From DASQPA01 sp963757335 (GTDB taxonomy: Bacteria > Acidobacteriota > Thermoanaerobaculia > Multivoradales > UBA5704), in NCBI GenBank assembly GCA_963757335.1, contig CAVWRJ010000011.1, positions 235,179 to 299,178 on the forward strand: a stretch of 64,000 bases of DNA, given 5' to 3'. The notes under the pieces were generated by a model, which searched no databases, had not been told where the DNA came from, and was given only the letters and a program-made list of their open reading frames with translations. Position 1 is the stretch's first letter. Each line of letters opens with the position of its first letter. Position numbers and translations under genes: made by a program. Below are positions 1 through 9,225 of the stretch, one piece after another.

Positions 1-2465
1 GCACCCGGTGGGGACCGCCCGCCTGTTCTCGGATCCGGCGCGCCGCCTCGTAGCCGTTCAGCTTCGGTAGACCGATGTCGAGGAGGACCACTTCCGGCTG
101 GAACGCGGCCGCCGCTTCCACCGCTTCCTGGCCGTCGTACGCCGTGTGGACCTCGTTGCCCAGCATGCTGAGGAGCAGGGTCAGGCTGTCGGCAGAATCC
201 CGGTTGTCATCCACGACCAGGATGCGGCGCTTCACGGACGCAACGCCCGCCTCCTCAGCCGCCCCTCCTCGCGGGCCTTCGCCCGCGACCGCTACGGCGA
301 CCGGGAGCCGCACGACGAACTCACTGCCTTGGCCCAGGCCTTCACTGTGGGCCTCGACCGAGCCGCCGTGCATCTCGACCAGCCGTTTCACCAGGGTCAG
401 GCCGATGCCGAGCCCGCCCTTCGAGCGCTCCAGGGAACGGTCCACCTGCGTGAACAGATCGAAGATGCGGGGCAGCATCTCTCGCGGAATGCCGATCCCC
501 GTATCCCTGACCCGGATCCGCACCCAATGGCTCTCGCGCTCGGCGGTCACCCAGATCCGGCCCGGCCCGGCCATGAACTTGGCGGCGTTGTTGATGAGGT
601 TCAAGAGCACCTGCGACAGCCGGGTCAGGTCGGCCTCGAGCGGGATCGGCTCTGGCGGAAGGGTCACGGTGAGCTCATGGCCCAGCTTGTCGATCAGCGG
701 TCGGCTGGCCTCGACGGCGCTGTCGACGATCGCCAGCAGCTCAACGCGTTCCTGACGGAGCTCGATCCTGCCGCGGGTGATGCGCGACACGTCGAGCAGA
801 TCGTCGACCAGCCGGGTCATCTGGTGGACCTGCCTATCGATCACCTCGACGGCCCACTGCAATTCCGGGATGGGTGGACCTTGGGTACGAAAGATCTGCA
901 CGCCATGACGGATCGGGGCTAAAGGATTGCGGAGCTCATGGGCCAGCATCGCCAGGAACTCGTCCTTGCGCTGGTCGGACTCCTTGAGCGCCCCGAGGAG
1001 GGTCGCGTTCTCGACCGCGATGGCGGCACGGCGGGCGAGGTCTTCCGCCGCCACCAGGTGGGTGGCGCCGTACACCCGACCCGATTCCGCCGTGGCGAAC
1101 GTCAGGGCGCCGTAGGTCGTCGTCCCCGGAGCGGAGCGGCACGCAAATAAAGGATTTCAAGCCCAGCTCGCGAAGGATCCGCAGATGCTCCTCTTCCTTG
1201 GCCAACTCCACCAGAAGCGCGTCGGGGATGGTGGCCACCCACTCCGTCTCGCCAGTCTGGAGCACCCTCATGACGCCGTGCCGGTTGGCAGCCTGGGGCG
1301 GATACCGGCGGAACAGCTCCTCTGCCAGTTTTACCCGGGCGGGGTCGGCGTGGGTGACCGCCAGCCGGCGCGCCGAGCCGTCGGCCTCCCACATGTCGAC
1401 CGCGCACCAGTCGGCAAAGCTGGGCACCGCCAGGCTGGTGACCCGTTGGAGGGTGCTCTGGTAGTCGGTCAATTCCGCCAGGGTCGTGCTGGCGTCGGCC
1501 AGGAAGCGTGAGGTCTGTTCGGCCTGCTTGGTCTCGTCGATGTCGGTATAGGTGCCGAACCAGCGAACGATGCGCCCCAACTCGTCTCGCACGGGATACG
1601 CCTGGCCCAGGAACCAGCGATAGCCGCCCGTCCGCCGGTCCTTGAAACGGTATTCGGTCCGGTAGAGAGCCCCCGCGCGGATGAAGCCGTAGTAGGCCTC
1701 GACGCAGGCCGTAACATCGTCGGGATGGAGGATCGGTTTCCAGCTTAAGTCGCCGTACTCATCACGGGGAAAACCCGTGAACTCATACCACCGCTCGTTG
1801 TAGTAGTCGAGGAAGCCGTCCGGTCGCGCCGTCCAGACGAGCTGCGGCAGGGCATCGGCAAGCTGCCGGAACTGCGCCTCGCTCTGCCGCAACCGATCCT
1901 CGTCCTTACGCTTTTCGCTGACGTCCCGGAAGATCAGAACGACGCCGAGGATCGTTCCCTGCTCGTCCTTGATCGGTGCCGCGCTGTCGTCGATCGCCCG
2001 CTCTGTCCGGTCCTTGGCGATGAGGATCGTGTGATTCGCCAGACCGACGATCTCGCCCTCCCGCAGCGACCGCAAGGCCGGGTTCTCGACCGTCTGGCGG
2101 CTGTCTTCGCTGACGATCTGGAACACCCGTTCGAGCGGCTCTCCCCGGGCGTCCCGCTCCGCCCAGCCGGTCAGGAGCTCGGCGACCGGATTCAACGAGG
2201 TGACGTACCCTTCGGTGTCGGTGGTGATCACGGCGTCGCCAATGCTCGCGAGCGTGACCCGCAACCACTCCGATTGCTTTTGCAAGGCCTGTTCGGCGGC
2301 GCGCATGACCGCCAGGGAGTGCGCCAGCTCTTCGGTCTTCCGCTCCAACGCTTCTTTCGCCTCGAGGAGCGCCTCTTCGGCGCGCTGTCGCGCGGCGAGA
2401 ATGCTCTTGGCGTTCTGTAAAGCGACGGAGTGCAGCAGCTGTTCCTCGTCGTCGCCTTCCTCCAT
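1..2465 (-). CDS. Hybrid sensor histidine kinase (PAS-PAS-GAF-HisKA-HATPase-REC), frameshifted, C-terminus outside window
   Basis: The N-terminus has a coiled coil (about residues 15-70), two PAS domains (about 65-190 and 195-320) and a GAF-like segment (about 335-470). The frame breaks at a run of four C (plus strand 1124-1127). In the next frame the protein continues with an H-box (HELRNPL), an N-box (NLINNAAKF), G-boxes (DTGIGI, GGLGIGL) and a receiver domain that starts VVDDNRDSAD, with the phospho-Asp in LLDIGLPKLNG. The receiver runs off the left edge. The family autophosphorylates on the H-box His and passes phosphate to the receiver Asp. No membrane segment is seen, so sensing is probably cytoplasmic. 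The start overlaps the stop of the upstream MetE-like gene by one base, which suggests translational coupling. The one-base insertion may be a sequencing error or real. Confidence 0.85.
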
Positions 2466-3526
2466 CAGCCCCCTCCCAGGATGTCCGCCGCGAGAGCCGT
2501 GCCGAGCACGCGGGCCCGAATCTTCGCGAACGCCGTGTCACGGCTGGTCGTCGTGTCGTCGCAGAAAGGCGAGAAGCCGCAGTCGTCGGTCGTCCCCAAC
2601 TGCTCGACCGGAATGTATCGCGCCGCTTCGAGGACGCGGTCTCTAACTTCCTCCGGCGTCTCGACCCGCGGATCGATCGGCGCCACGACGCCGACGAAAA
2701 TGCGTTGATCCGGTTTCATCTGCTCCCGGATGATCTTCAAGGTCCGGACCCGATCCTTTTCGCCCGCGAGCGCGATGTAGAAGTTCCCGACCCGCAGCTC
2801 GAAGAGACTGGGCAAAAGCTCGGCGTAATCGACATCCGCGCTGTGGGTCGAATCGCGATCGCTGCCGGGACAGGTATGCACCCCGATGCGCTGGCGTTCC
2901 TCGGCGGAGAACCTCGACAGCGCGAGATTGTTCAGATCGATGAAGCTGTGGAGGAGATGGCCGGTGGGATCGATCTTGACCGCCAGCCGGCCTTCCGTGA
3001 AGTCGATCTGAACCTTGTGCGCGCCCTTTTGGAGACAGCTCCGGATCTCGGTCTCGTGCTCGTGGAGCAGGTCCTCGATGAACGCCTCTCTGGAGTAGCC
3101 GGGAATCTCCTCGGCCGGATACATCAGGCTCAACGCCGAAGGTGAGATGACCGCCTGCTTGACCGGCACATGGGCATAGCGCAGGGCCACGTCAAGATAG
3201 GCGTCCGCATGCCGCTGGTAGCGGAAGGGGCCGCCCGTCAGCCGCGGCATCCGGCGGATGTGACCGGCCGAGAACGGGATCTTGAACCCGTCCGGGGCCG
3301 TGTTGGCGAGGCCGTGCACAGAGTAGGTCCAGAAGTTGTGGTACTTCCGCTGTTCACCATCGGTGATCACCGGCGAGCCGGTGGCCTCGAAGCATCGGAT
3401 GGTGTCCTGGATCGCCTCCTCGTAGAACGGGTCCAGGGCCGGATCCGCGCCGTCTCGTGACGCGAGCGCCTCGATCAGCTTCAAGGGTCTGGGGATGCTG
3501 CCGATGGGCTCGGTGGGAATCGTCAT
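2465..3526 (-). CDS. MetE C-terminal-like cobalamin-independent methyltransferase family protein
   Basis: This 353-aa protein has the fold signatures of the C-terminal, zinc-binding half of cobalamin-independent methionine synthase (UROD/MetE superfamily). Candidate zinc ligands are His217 and Cys219 (VHTCPG), possibly Glu256, and Cys316 (DDCGFSP). The N-terminal MetE half is absent. Such stand-alone proteins act in methyl or alkyl transfer to thiols, including methionine salvage and coenzyme M epoxide chemistry, so the substrate cannot be named here. It is coupled by a TGATG overlap to the downstream hybrid histidine kinase. The ATG has only a weak ribosome-binding site. The family call is firm; the function is open. 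Confidence 0.8.
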   Translation of the reverse strand: MTIPTEPIGSIPRPLKLIEALASRDGADPALDPFYEEAIQDTIRCFEATGSPVITDGEQRKYHNFWTYSVHGLANTAPDGFKIPFSAGHIRRMPRLTGGPFRYQRHADAYLDVALRYAHVPVKQAVISPSALSLMYPAEEIPGYSREAFIEDLLHEHETEIRSCLQKGAHKVQIDFTEGRLAVKIDPTGHLLHSFIDLNNLALSRFSAEERQRIGVHTCPGSDRDSTHSADVDYAELLPSLFELRVGNFYIALAGEKDRVRTLKIIREQMKPDQRIFVGVVAPIDPRVETPEEVRDRVLEAARYIPVEQLGTTDDCGFSPFCDDTTTSRDTAFAKIRARVLGTALAADILGGG

Positions 3527-3714
3527 AGGGGCTACCGCGTCCTCTCTTCTTCTCTCCAGGTCTGGAGAGAAGCGCCTATTCTATCCGACGCCGGCCGACG
3601 CCGGGCCGCGGGTCGGCCGAGGACTTCCCCGCGCGCGCCGAGGTACGCGAGGTCCTCGGTCACCGGTTGCCGGTGGCGACGCCGCCACTCTGCTCGCTGC
3701 GGTCCATTAGACGT

Positions 3715-4305
3715 TCAGTCGCCGTGCAGGGCCGCGAGGAGATCGGCCGCGGAGACGACCGTCGCCTGGCGGGGGAACACCTTATCCACCAGGCAGCGGT
3801 GCACGTCGGGGTCGCGATCCGCGCAGCAGTCCTCGACCACAAAAATCCGGTAGTCCGCGTCGGCGGCATGGCGAACGGTGGAGAGGACGACTCCGCTGGT
3901 GGCGATGCCGAGGAGGATCAGGGTGTCGACCTCTTTGGCGCCCAGGATCATCGCAAGGTCGGTGCCGGTAAAGGCGCCCGTCCGGTGCTTCACGATCACG
4001 ACTTCGTCCGGCTGCGGCGCGACCGCCGGGTGGATCTCCGATCCCGGATCGCCGGGAAGAAATCTACCCTTCGGCTCAAAGGCGCTGAACGCGGCGTTTT
4101 TCGGGCTGATCTCCGGGTACCCGGCGCGGAAGCCCACCTTGACATGGATCACCGGCACCTTCGCCTGGCGTGCCCCGGCGAGGATCTCCGCCGCCCGCGC
4201 CAGGAACGGGTCCGGTTCGCTCACGTATCCGGCGACGATGGCCACCATGTAGTCCATGATGAGGACGGCTGAGCGCTTACGATCGATGGAGAGTTTCTCG
4301 GGCAT
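3715..4305 (-). CDS. Isochorismatase-fold (cysteine hydrolase family) protein lacking the Cys nucleophile
   Basis: This 196-aa protein has the isochorismatase-like fold. The Asp of the triad is Asp18 (LIMDYM) and the Lys is Lys106 (VKHRTGAF). The usual nucleophile segment reads GIATSGVVLST, so the catalytic Cys position is Val139. Loss of Cys is known in true isochorismatases such as EntB, where Gly replaces it, so activity on a vinyl ether is possible while amidase activity is unlikely. It stands alone on the minus strand, divergent from a methyltransferase. The start ATG is preceded by AGGAGGG, a strong ribosome-binding site. Confidence 0.85.
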   Translation of the reverse strand: MPEKLSIDRKRSAVLIMDYMVAIVAGYVSEPDPFLARAAEILAGARQAKVPVIHVKVGFRAGYPEISPKNAAFSAFEPKGRFLPGDPGSEIHPAVAPQPDEVVIVKHRTGAFTGTDLAMILGAKEVDTLILLGIATSGVVLSTVRHAADADYRIFVVEDCCADRDPDVHRCLVDKVFPRQATVVSAADLLAALHGD

Positions 4306-4410
4306 GGTGCCCTCCTTTTCTTTGTGGGCATTGGACCTGTGCGACTCTGGAGAGCGAAACGGGCGTCAACCGCCTTCCCCCTCTCGACAGCGCCCATGCT
4401 ACCCTACGCC

Positions 4411-5217
4411 ATGAGCGATCTCGATTTCTCCGCCAACGTCGAACGATTTACGGGATTTGGCAAGCAGTATGATCGTGTGCGACCCTCCCCGCCGGCGGCG
4501 TTGGCCGGCCTCCTGCTTGGAATGGCACGCTGCACCCACCCCGCGCTCGTGGTGGATCTCGGCAGCGGCACCGGTCTTTCCACCCGCTACTGGTCGCCCT
4601 ATGCGCAAACCGTCCTCGGCATCGAGCCCACCGATTCCATGCGCGAGCAGGCGGAGAAGATCGGGGGCGATGCGGTCGCCTATCGCAAGGGTTTTTCTCA
4701 TGCCACGGGCCTTGCCGACCGCTGCGCCGATCTCGTGATCTGCGGTCAAGCCTTGCATTGGATGGAGCCCGGCTCCACCTTTGCCGAGAGTGCCCGGATT
4801 TTGAGAGACGGCGGTGTGTTCGCCGCCTATGATTACGATTGGCCGCCTGCAACCTCGTTCTGGGAAGTCGATCAGGCGTACACCCAATGCATGACGCGGG
4901 TGCGTCGCCTCGAACGAGAGCACGGCATCACCGAGAGTCTCAAGCAGTGGGACAAGTCCGGCCATCTCACCCGGATGGAGGCGAGCGGCTCTTTTCGCTA
5001 TGTGAGAGAGTGTCTCCTCCACCACGAAGAGGAGGGCTACGCGGAGCGTATCGTGGGAGTTCTTCTCAGCCAAGGCTCGGTACAATCCCTGCTCAAGCTG
5101 GGTGTAGCCGAGGACGACTTGCTGATCCCTCACCTGCGCGACGCGGCAGAGCGCGCCTTTGGTCTCTCGTCCTCACGATGGCTCTGGAGCGCTCGGATCC
5201 GAGTGGGCATCCGCTAG
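4411..5217 (+). CDS. Class I SAM-dependent methyltransferase
   Basis: Motif I reads VVDLGSGTGLST, followed by an acidic motif II region (GIEPT) and a post-I segment (DLVICGQALHWM) typical of small-molecule methyltransferases of the Methyltransf_11 type. I chose the ATG at 4411 (MSDLDFSANVERF) because homologues commonly begin close to the conserved F..Y.R segment; an in-frame ATG at 4396 is equally possible and neither has a clear ribosome-binding site. The substrate is unknown. It is divergent from the isochorismatase-fold gene, and no partner gene points to a pathway. Confidence 0.8.
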   Translation: MSDLDFSANVERFTGFGKQYDRVRPSPPAALAGLLLGMARCTHPALVVDLGSGTGLSTRYWSPYAQTVLGIEPTDSMREQAEKIGGDAVAYRKGFSHATGLADRCADLVICGQALHWMEPGSTFAESARILRDGGVFAAYDYDWPPATSFWEVDQAYTQCMTRVRRLEREHGITESLKQWDKSGHLTRMEASGSFRYVRECLLHHEEEGYAERIVGVLLSQGSVQSLLKLGVAEDDLLIPHLRDAAERAFGLSSSRWLWSARIRVGIR

Positions 5218-5261
5218 AAAGCCGCGCGCTGGCTCACGCCAGGCGCCAGCCACTGAAGCCA

Positions 5262-5666
5262 TCAGCCTCGGCTCACGACAAGAGTCACCGCGACCCCGAG
5301 AGCAGGAACCCGGGCAAGGCGAGCATCCGCGGTCACCAACAGGGCTCCCAGCTCGCGGGCCAGAGTGACATAGAGGGCATCCCGCAATGCCAGGTTGTGC
5401 CGGAGTCTCCAAGCGGCAGCGAGAAGAGGCTCTAGGGTGTAGCGGACGAAAGGAGCGCGGGCCAGCTCGTGGAGGAGCGGTTCCACCAACCCGTCCGCCA
5501 GCTCCCCGGCGCGCACGAGACGGCCGAGCGCCGAGAGCACCTCGGCATCGAAGTGAGCCGGGACCGCGACTCGGACTCCCCGTAAAGCCGCTTCCGCTCG
5601 CTCCCCGGCCGGGGTCCGCAGCAGCAGCTCGACGGCGGCGGAGGCGTCAAGAACGATCGAGGGCAT
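5262..5666 (-). CDS. vapC: PIN-domain ribonuclease toxin (VapC-like)
   Basis: This 134-aa PIN domain has the acidic quartet at Asp7, Glu42, Asp96 and Asp114 (the last in LLVTADARLA). VapC toxins are Mg-dependent RNases that usually cut tRNA or rRNA and are held inactive by a partner antitoxin. The start lies 20 bases inside the end of the upstream ribbon-helix-helix antitoxin gene, the usual VapBC arrangement. Confidence 0.87.
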   Translation of the reverse strand: MPSIVLDASAAVELLLRTPAGERAEAALRGVRVAVPAHFDAEVLSALGRLVRAGELADGLVEPLLHELARAPFVRYTLEPLLAAAWRLRHNLALRDALYVTLARELGALLVTADARLARVPALGVAVTLVVSRG

Positions 5667-5910
5667 CGACCAGTGCGGCTTCTTCAGCCTCGCGAACCTG
5701 GTGAACGGCCTCGACCGCCGGGGTAGAGAGCGAAACCGGCGTCAATCGGTGGAGGCCATCGAGCCACTCGTCCAAGGTCGGCTGCTGACAATGCTCCCGC
5801 AAGACCTCGAGAGCATATTGACGCAGGCTCAAGCCGCGCGCCGCCGCCCGTTGGCGCAGAGTCTGATGAAGCTCGTCAGGCAGATCGCGGATTTGCAGGT
5901 GAACGGCCAT
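5647..5910 (-). CDS. vapB: Ribbon-helix-helix antitoxin (FitA/VapB type)
   Basis: The 87-aa protein begins MAVHLQIRDLPDEL and follows with the RHH pattern RGLSLRQYALEVLREH in residues 1-40, which in this family dimerises and binds the operator. The C-terminal half (about 45-87) would wrap the PIN toxin. An open frame extends upstream to 6108, but its residues are low-complexity and unlike the family, so the ATG at 5910 was chosen. It overlaps the PIN toxin gene by 20 bases. Such operons usually autoregulate. Confidence 0.8.
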   Translation of the reverse strand: MAVHLQIRDLPDELHQTLRQRAAARGLSLRQYALEVLREHCQQPTLDEWLDGLHRLTPVSLSTPAVEAVHQVREAEEAALVDALDRS

Positions 5911-6496
5911 GAGGGAAAGGGTAGCAGCGCGGGTCACTACATGCAAGATGCATGAAGGCGGCGAAGGCGGTGGGTGAAGAGGTTCCCACCGTCGAGTGTC
6001 TTCCCGCCCTCTCGCGTCACCGCGATCACCTGGCACCCGCCGAGAGCAGCCCCTGCCGCCAAGCAGAACAAGCTCGCCCACAAGGTCGAGGCGGAGGCGA
6101 CGGGCCAAGTCTGCCTGAAGTTGTCCCAGGACATTGCGCTCGAGATGAGGCTGCGCATCCCAGGGATGTATGCTCGCTAGAGCGAGGAGTCTATGATTCG
6201 GGTACCCAGAGGCTTGCCGCTACCGAGATTCGAGAATTGCTTCCTCGCGGGAAGGAGTCAGCGTCGACCTTCTGAAATGAAACGGGCCTCCTCGCCACTG
6301 GTCAATGGGGTCAGTCACCAGGCTCGTGAGGCGGCCGGGCGCCGCCTTAGCAACCTCCAAAAGACTGAGGAAGGGCGATCGTCGCCGTCATAGCTCGTGA
6401 AGCGCCTGGCACCCACCCTGATTAACTCCTGTCTCCGGCGTCTGCGAAAACGGTGAACCCATTTACTTGTCTGAAGTCCAAGATTGCGGGGAAAAA
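5911..6496. other. Intergenic region without a supported gene
   Basis: No frame here has convincing coding character. The longest frames are short and differ between strands. One minus-strand frame (5937-6158) encodes a hydrophobic stretch with a lipobox-like LGGC but no similarity I recognise. The stretch must hold the vapBC promoter at its left end. Confidence 0.4.
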
Positions 6497-7047
6497 ATGA
6501 AAAGAGCTGCCCTCCTCCTCTTCTTACCTCTCTTCGCCCTCTCGCCCGTGCGGGCGGCCTGGATTCCAGGCGAGAACCTTCTGACTCCCGTACCTCCCTC
6601 CAAGGATTGGGAGGTTTCGGAGAAAAAGGAGGGAGCCTTTCGCTCCAGGCTATGGCAGAAGAAAGGGGAGGGGATCAAGGACAGCTACATCGTCTCGACC
6701 ATCAGCGGGTTCAACAAGAAATTACCTGAATCCGAGACGAACAGGACAACCCCGGCAAAAAGAATTGCGAGACCTTTGATTCCGAGGTTTTGGACGACTC
6801 GGAGACCAACGGCTATTCGCGGCTGATGTGGCGCACCCGGTGCGGAGGTAAGAGCGGATTCACCGCCTCTATCCTTCAGGTTGCGATCCAGGGGCACGAC
6901 AGCTTCTACCATGTCCAGAAGATCTGGCGCGGTGAGGTGCCCGAGAAAGAGATGGCTTTCTGGCGCGAGCAACTCTCCTCGACTTCCGTCTGCGACACGC
7001 GGGGGCCGAAGAATCCCTGTCCGGAGGGATTCCACCGAGTTCAGTAG
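6497..7047 (+). pseudogene. Secreted protein of unknown function, broken by a one-base deletion
   Basis: The gene starts MKRAALLLFLPLFALSPVRA, a clear Sec signal peptide, and reads on to about residue 78. Near 6730-6740 the frame is lost, and the -1 frame continues coherently (DEQDNPGKKNCETF, then SRLMWRTRCGG) to a stop at 7045-7047. The restored product would be about 183 aa with several cysteines and no family I recognise. The loss of one base may be real decay or a sequencing error. No operon partner is visible. Confidence 0.55.
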
Positions 7048-7090
7048 TTCCGGCCGTCTACGTCGACTTTACCCCTGCACCAGACCGGAC

Positions 7091-7145
7091 GCGATTGCAA
7101 GCTTGCAGACGCCATTGCCCCGCACAAGCGATTGCAAGCTTGCAG
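7091..7145. repeat. Two copies of an 18-bp sequence containing a perfect 12-bp palindrome
   Basis: The 18-mer GCGATTGCAAGCTTGCAG occurs at 7091-7108 and 7128-7145, 37 bases apart centre to centre. Each contains the perfect palindrome TGCAAGCTTGCA. Paired palindromes at this spacing look like dimeric regulator sites, but no promoter can be fixed with confidence, and they could simply be a repeat unit. Confidence 0.6.
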
Positions 7146-7207
7146 GCGCCCCTGCACGCCGTCGATCGCTCCTCGCCTCGGAGCTACGGGCAGGTCGCCG
7201 GCAGAGC

Positions 7208-7316
7208 TTTACCTGTTCTTTCCGGAGCGCTACCGGCTCTTTCCGAGACTCTACCTGCTCTTCCGAGGCACTACCTGCTCCTTCCGAGGCGCTACCCGCG
7301 CATTGCCGGAGTCTAG
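7208..7316. repeat. Imperfect tandem array, 21-bp unit, about five copies
   Basis: Units begin TACCTGCTCTTCCGAG or close variants and follow each other without spacers, with a 20-21 base period. The array is intergenic, upstream of the DUF5335 gene. Other arrays in this window (24.2 kb, 32.2-32.6 kb) have the same unit length but unrelated sequence. Confidence 0.7.
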
Positions 7317-7432
7317 CGGCCTGGAGTGCGGTCCTGTGGCCTTGAGTAGGCGCCTCTCCCATGGACAGCGCCTTGCATGCTTTCTTGCGTGGCCGTGAGC
7401 AGACCGCACGGTCCTCAAAGGAGGGTTCGAGC

Positions 7433-7810
7433 ATGCCGACACGTGAGATTCCGCGCCAGGAGTGGAAGGAATTCCTCGAAGGGTACAGCCGCGAGCATCC
7501 GGAGGCGCTCGCCACCGTCGAGGTCCTCGGGGTCGAGTTGGGGGACCAGACGGAGGCGCGTGAGCTCCCCCTGGTGGGGCTGTCGCTCGAGGAAAAAGGG
7601 AGCGAGGCGGGGAGCCTCGAGATCCTGTTGGGGAAGCGCCCTGACGCGCACCTGACCCACAGCGTCGCCGCCCCCGAGCACCTCTTCGTGCGTAGGGGGG
7701 AGGGCGGAGAGGAAGACCTGGAGATCGAGGCGGCAGACGGGACGAGGACCCTGCTCCGCATCCGTGCCGCCAGCCTGTCCGGCAGCCAGGCCGGGCCGGG
7801 CGGGCGCTAG
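7433..7810 (+). CDS. DUF5335 family protein
   Basis: The 125-aa protein starts MPTREIPRQEWKEFLEGYSR and contains LGVELGDQTEARELPLVGLS, DAHLTHSVAAPEHLFV and EIEAADGTRTLLRIR, the layout of DUF5335 as I recall it. The function is unknown. A strong ribosome-binding site (AGGAGGG) lies 8 bases before the ATG. It converges on hypB, whose stop overlaps its own by 4 bases. Confidence 0.72.
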   Translation: MPTREIPRQEWKEFLEGYSREHPEALATVEVLGVELGDQTEARELPLVGLSLEEKGSEAGSLEILLGKRPDAHLTHSVAAPEHLFVRRGEGGEEDLEIEAADGTRTLLRIRAASLSGSQAGPGGR

Positions 7811-8499
7811 GGGACTAGACCGCCGCCGGCCGCCGGGCTCCGCCCGGCTCCGGCGAGAGCGGCGAGCCGCTCCACCCACCCCGCCATCCCCGCTCCCGTC
7901 CGCGCCGAGGTCTCGACGATCTCGATTCGCGGACAGATCTCCCGGATGTTCCGGTGGGCCTCCTCGCGGTCGAAGCCCACGGCTTCGGCCAAGTCCATCT
8001 TGGTGATCACCGCCAGGTCGGCGGCGTTGAAGATAGTCGGGTACTTGAGCGGCTTGTCCTCGCCTTCGGTCACCGAGAGGAGCACCACTCGCAGGTTCTC
8101 CCCCAGGTCATAGCTCGCCGGGCAGACGAGGTTGCCGACGTTCTCGATGAAGAGGAAGTCGAGAGCGGAAAGGTCCCAGCCGTCGAGCGCCTTGCCCACC
8201 ATCTCGGCTTCCAGATGGCAGACGGTACCGGTGACGATCTGGCGGACGGGGGCTCCGGAGCGGCCGAGGCGCTGGGCGTCGTTGTCGGTGGCGAGGTCCC
8301 CGACCAGGGCGGCGACTCGGGTGTGGGGATGGAGGGCGGCTAAGGTCGCTTCTAAGAAGGCGGTCTTCCCGGTGCCGGGGCTGGAGACCAGGCTGACGAC
8401 GAACACCCCTGCTTCTTCGAAGCGCTGGCGGAGGTCGCGGGCCAGGAGGTCGTTCTTCTTCAAGAGGCCCTGGCGGACCTCAACGATACGCGGCTGCAT
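7807..8499 (-). CDS. hypB: Hydrogenase nickel incorporation GTPase HypB
   Basis: HypB is the GTPase that, with HypA, delivers Ni to the large-subunit precursor in the cytoplasm. The 230-aa protein has a P-loop SSPGTGKT (39-46), the switch-region metal site Cys94-His95 and Cys126 (ENVGNLVCPASYDLGE), and the guanine motif TKMD (166-169). It lacks the N-terminal CxxCGC motif and the His-rich storage stretch seen in some HypB proteins. It overlaps the end of hypA by 20 bases and is divergent from the hydrogenase structural operon. Confidence 0.95.
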   Translation of the reverse strand: MQPRIVEVRQGLLKKNDLLARDLRQRFEEAGVFVVSLVSSPGTGKTAFLEATLAALHPHTRVAALVGDLATDNDAQRLGRSGAPVRQIVTGTVCHLEAEMVGKALDGWDLSALDFLFIENVGNLVCPASYDLGENLRVVLLSVTEGEDKPLKYPTIFNAADLAVITKMDLAEAVGFDREEAHRNIREICPRIEIVETSARTGAGMAGWVERLAALAGAGRSPAAGGGLVP

Positions 8500-8863
8500 C
8501 TTCGGCGACCTCCGCTTCGTCCGTCACTTCCATGGAGACCAGTTCGAGCTCGCGGCCGCGCACCACATCGGGCGTCTCGGTGCCGCAGACCGGACAGCGG
8601 AAGCTCTGGAGGCCCGGGAGCTCGCGCTCGACTCGGCAGGCGGGACAGAAGACGACCACCGGAACCTCTTCGATGTCGAGCCGCGCTCCGGCGATTGTGG
8701 TGCCCTCGGCGGCGAGCTCGAAGGAGAACTCGAGCGCCTCCCGGACGACTCCGGAGAGCGCGCCGAGGCGCAAATGGAGCGCTTCCACCCGGATATTACC
8801 CAGACGCTCGGCCTCCTCGCACGCCGCGTCGATGAGGCTCATCGCAATCGAAAGCTCGTGCAT
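8480..8863 (-). CDS. hypA: Hydrogenase maturation nickel metallochaperone HypA
   Basis: The 127-aa protein starts MHELSIAMSLID, where His2 is part of the family's nickel site. It carries a zinc ribbon of two CxxC pairs (CPACR and CPVCG, about residues 72-95). The frame is open further upstream, but MHELS is the invariant HypA N-terminus, so the ATG at 8863 is right. It forms a two-gene operon with hypB. Confidence 0.95.
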   Translation of the reverse strand: MHELSIAMSLIDAACEEAERLGNIRVEALHLRLGALSGVVREALEFSFELAAEGTTIAGARLDIEEVPVVVFCPACRVERELPGLQSFRCPVCGTETPDVVRGRELELVSMEVTDEAEVAEDAAAYR

Positions 8864-8882
8864 GGGAAGAGGATACACCCCG

Positions 8883-8916
8883 AATCGACAATGGTATCTA
8901 GAGAAAAATCGACAAA
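8883..8916. promoter_or_regulatory. Direct 9-bp repeat between hypA and the hydrogenase operon
   Basis: AATCGACAA occurs at 8883-8891 and 8908-8916, 25 bases apart, in a locally AT-rich stretch of the divergent intergenic region. It could bind a regulator of both transcription units. No regulator gene is nearby. Confidence 0.4.
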
Positions 8917-8938
8917 CGCATATGGAGGAAATACACCC

Positions 8939-8967
8939 TTGACACGGCGCGGAGCCTGAACTACGGT
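8939..8967 (+). promoter_or_regulatory. Candidate housekeeping promoter for the hydrogenase operon
   Basis: TTGACA at 8939-8944 is followed after 17 bases by TACGGT at 8962-8967, a sigma-70-like arrangement with a perfect -35 and a partial -10. It lies about 260 bases before the small-subunit ATG and predicts a long leader. Confidence 0.45.
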
Positions 8968-9065
8968 GGGATTTCACGAGAGGAGGTTTTAAGCCTCTCG
9001 CCACCTCGAAAAGGGGCTAGCGCCAGAGCGATGTACTGGGCGGCGAATCCTGTACTTCCATTTGA

Positions 9066-9085
9066 CCCGCGGCGATTTCCGCGGG
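9066..9085 (+). promoter_or_regulatory. Hairpin in the hydrogenase operon leader
   Basis: CCCGCGG at 9066-9072 and CCGCGGG at 9079-9085 form a perfect 7-bp stem with a 6-base loop. No U-tract follows, so it is not an obvious terminator. A smaller hairpin (GAGAGG / CCTCTC) lies at about 8981-9001. The rest of the leader to 9225 contains no gene I can support; a ribosome-binding site AAAGGGGG precedes the next ATG. Confidence 0.4.
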
Positions 9086-9225
9086 CCCTCCACGAAGAAT
9101 CACCGAGAGCACAACCCGAAGGTCGACGAGCAGCACGCGGCGAGAGCCGTGGCGCGGAGCATCCTCCAGCGTGCGGACGTCTCCGTAGGAGTCGCGAGAT
9201 AGATCAGCTTGAAAGGGGGTAGCGC

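Noticed and set aside
5937..6158. Small minus-strand lipoprotein with LGGC lipobox
   Set aside because: Short, no ribosome-binding site, poor codon character, and the hydrophobic stretch overlaps other open frames.
9031..9222. Small ORF in the hydrogenase leader
   Set aside because: No ribosome-binding site, and the frame has no coding character; a second frame in the same stretch looks as good.
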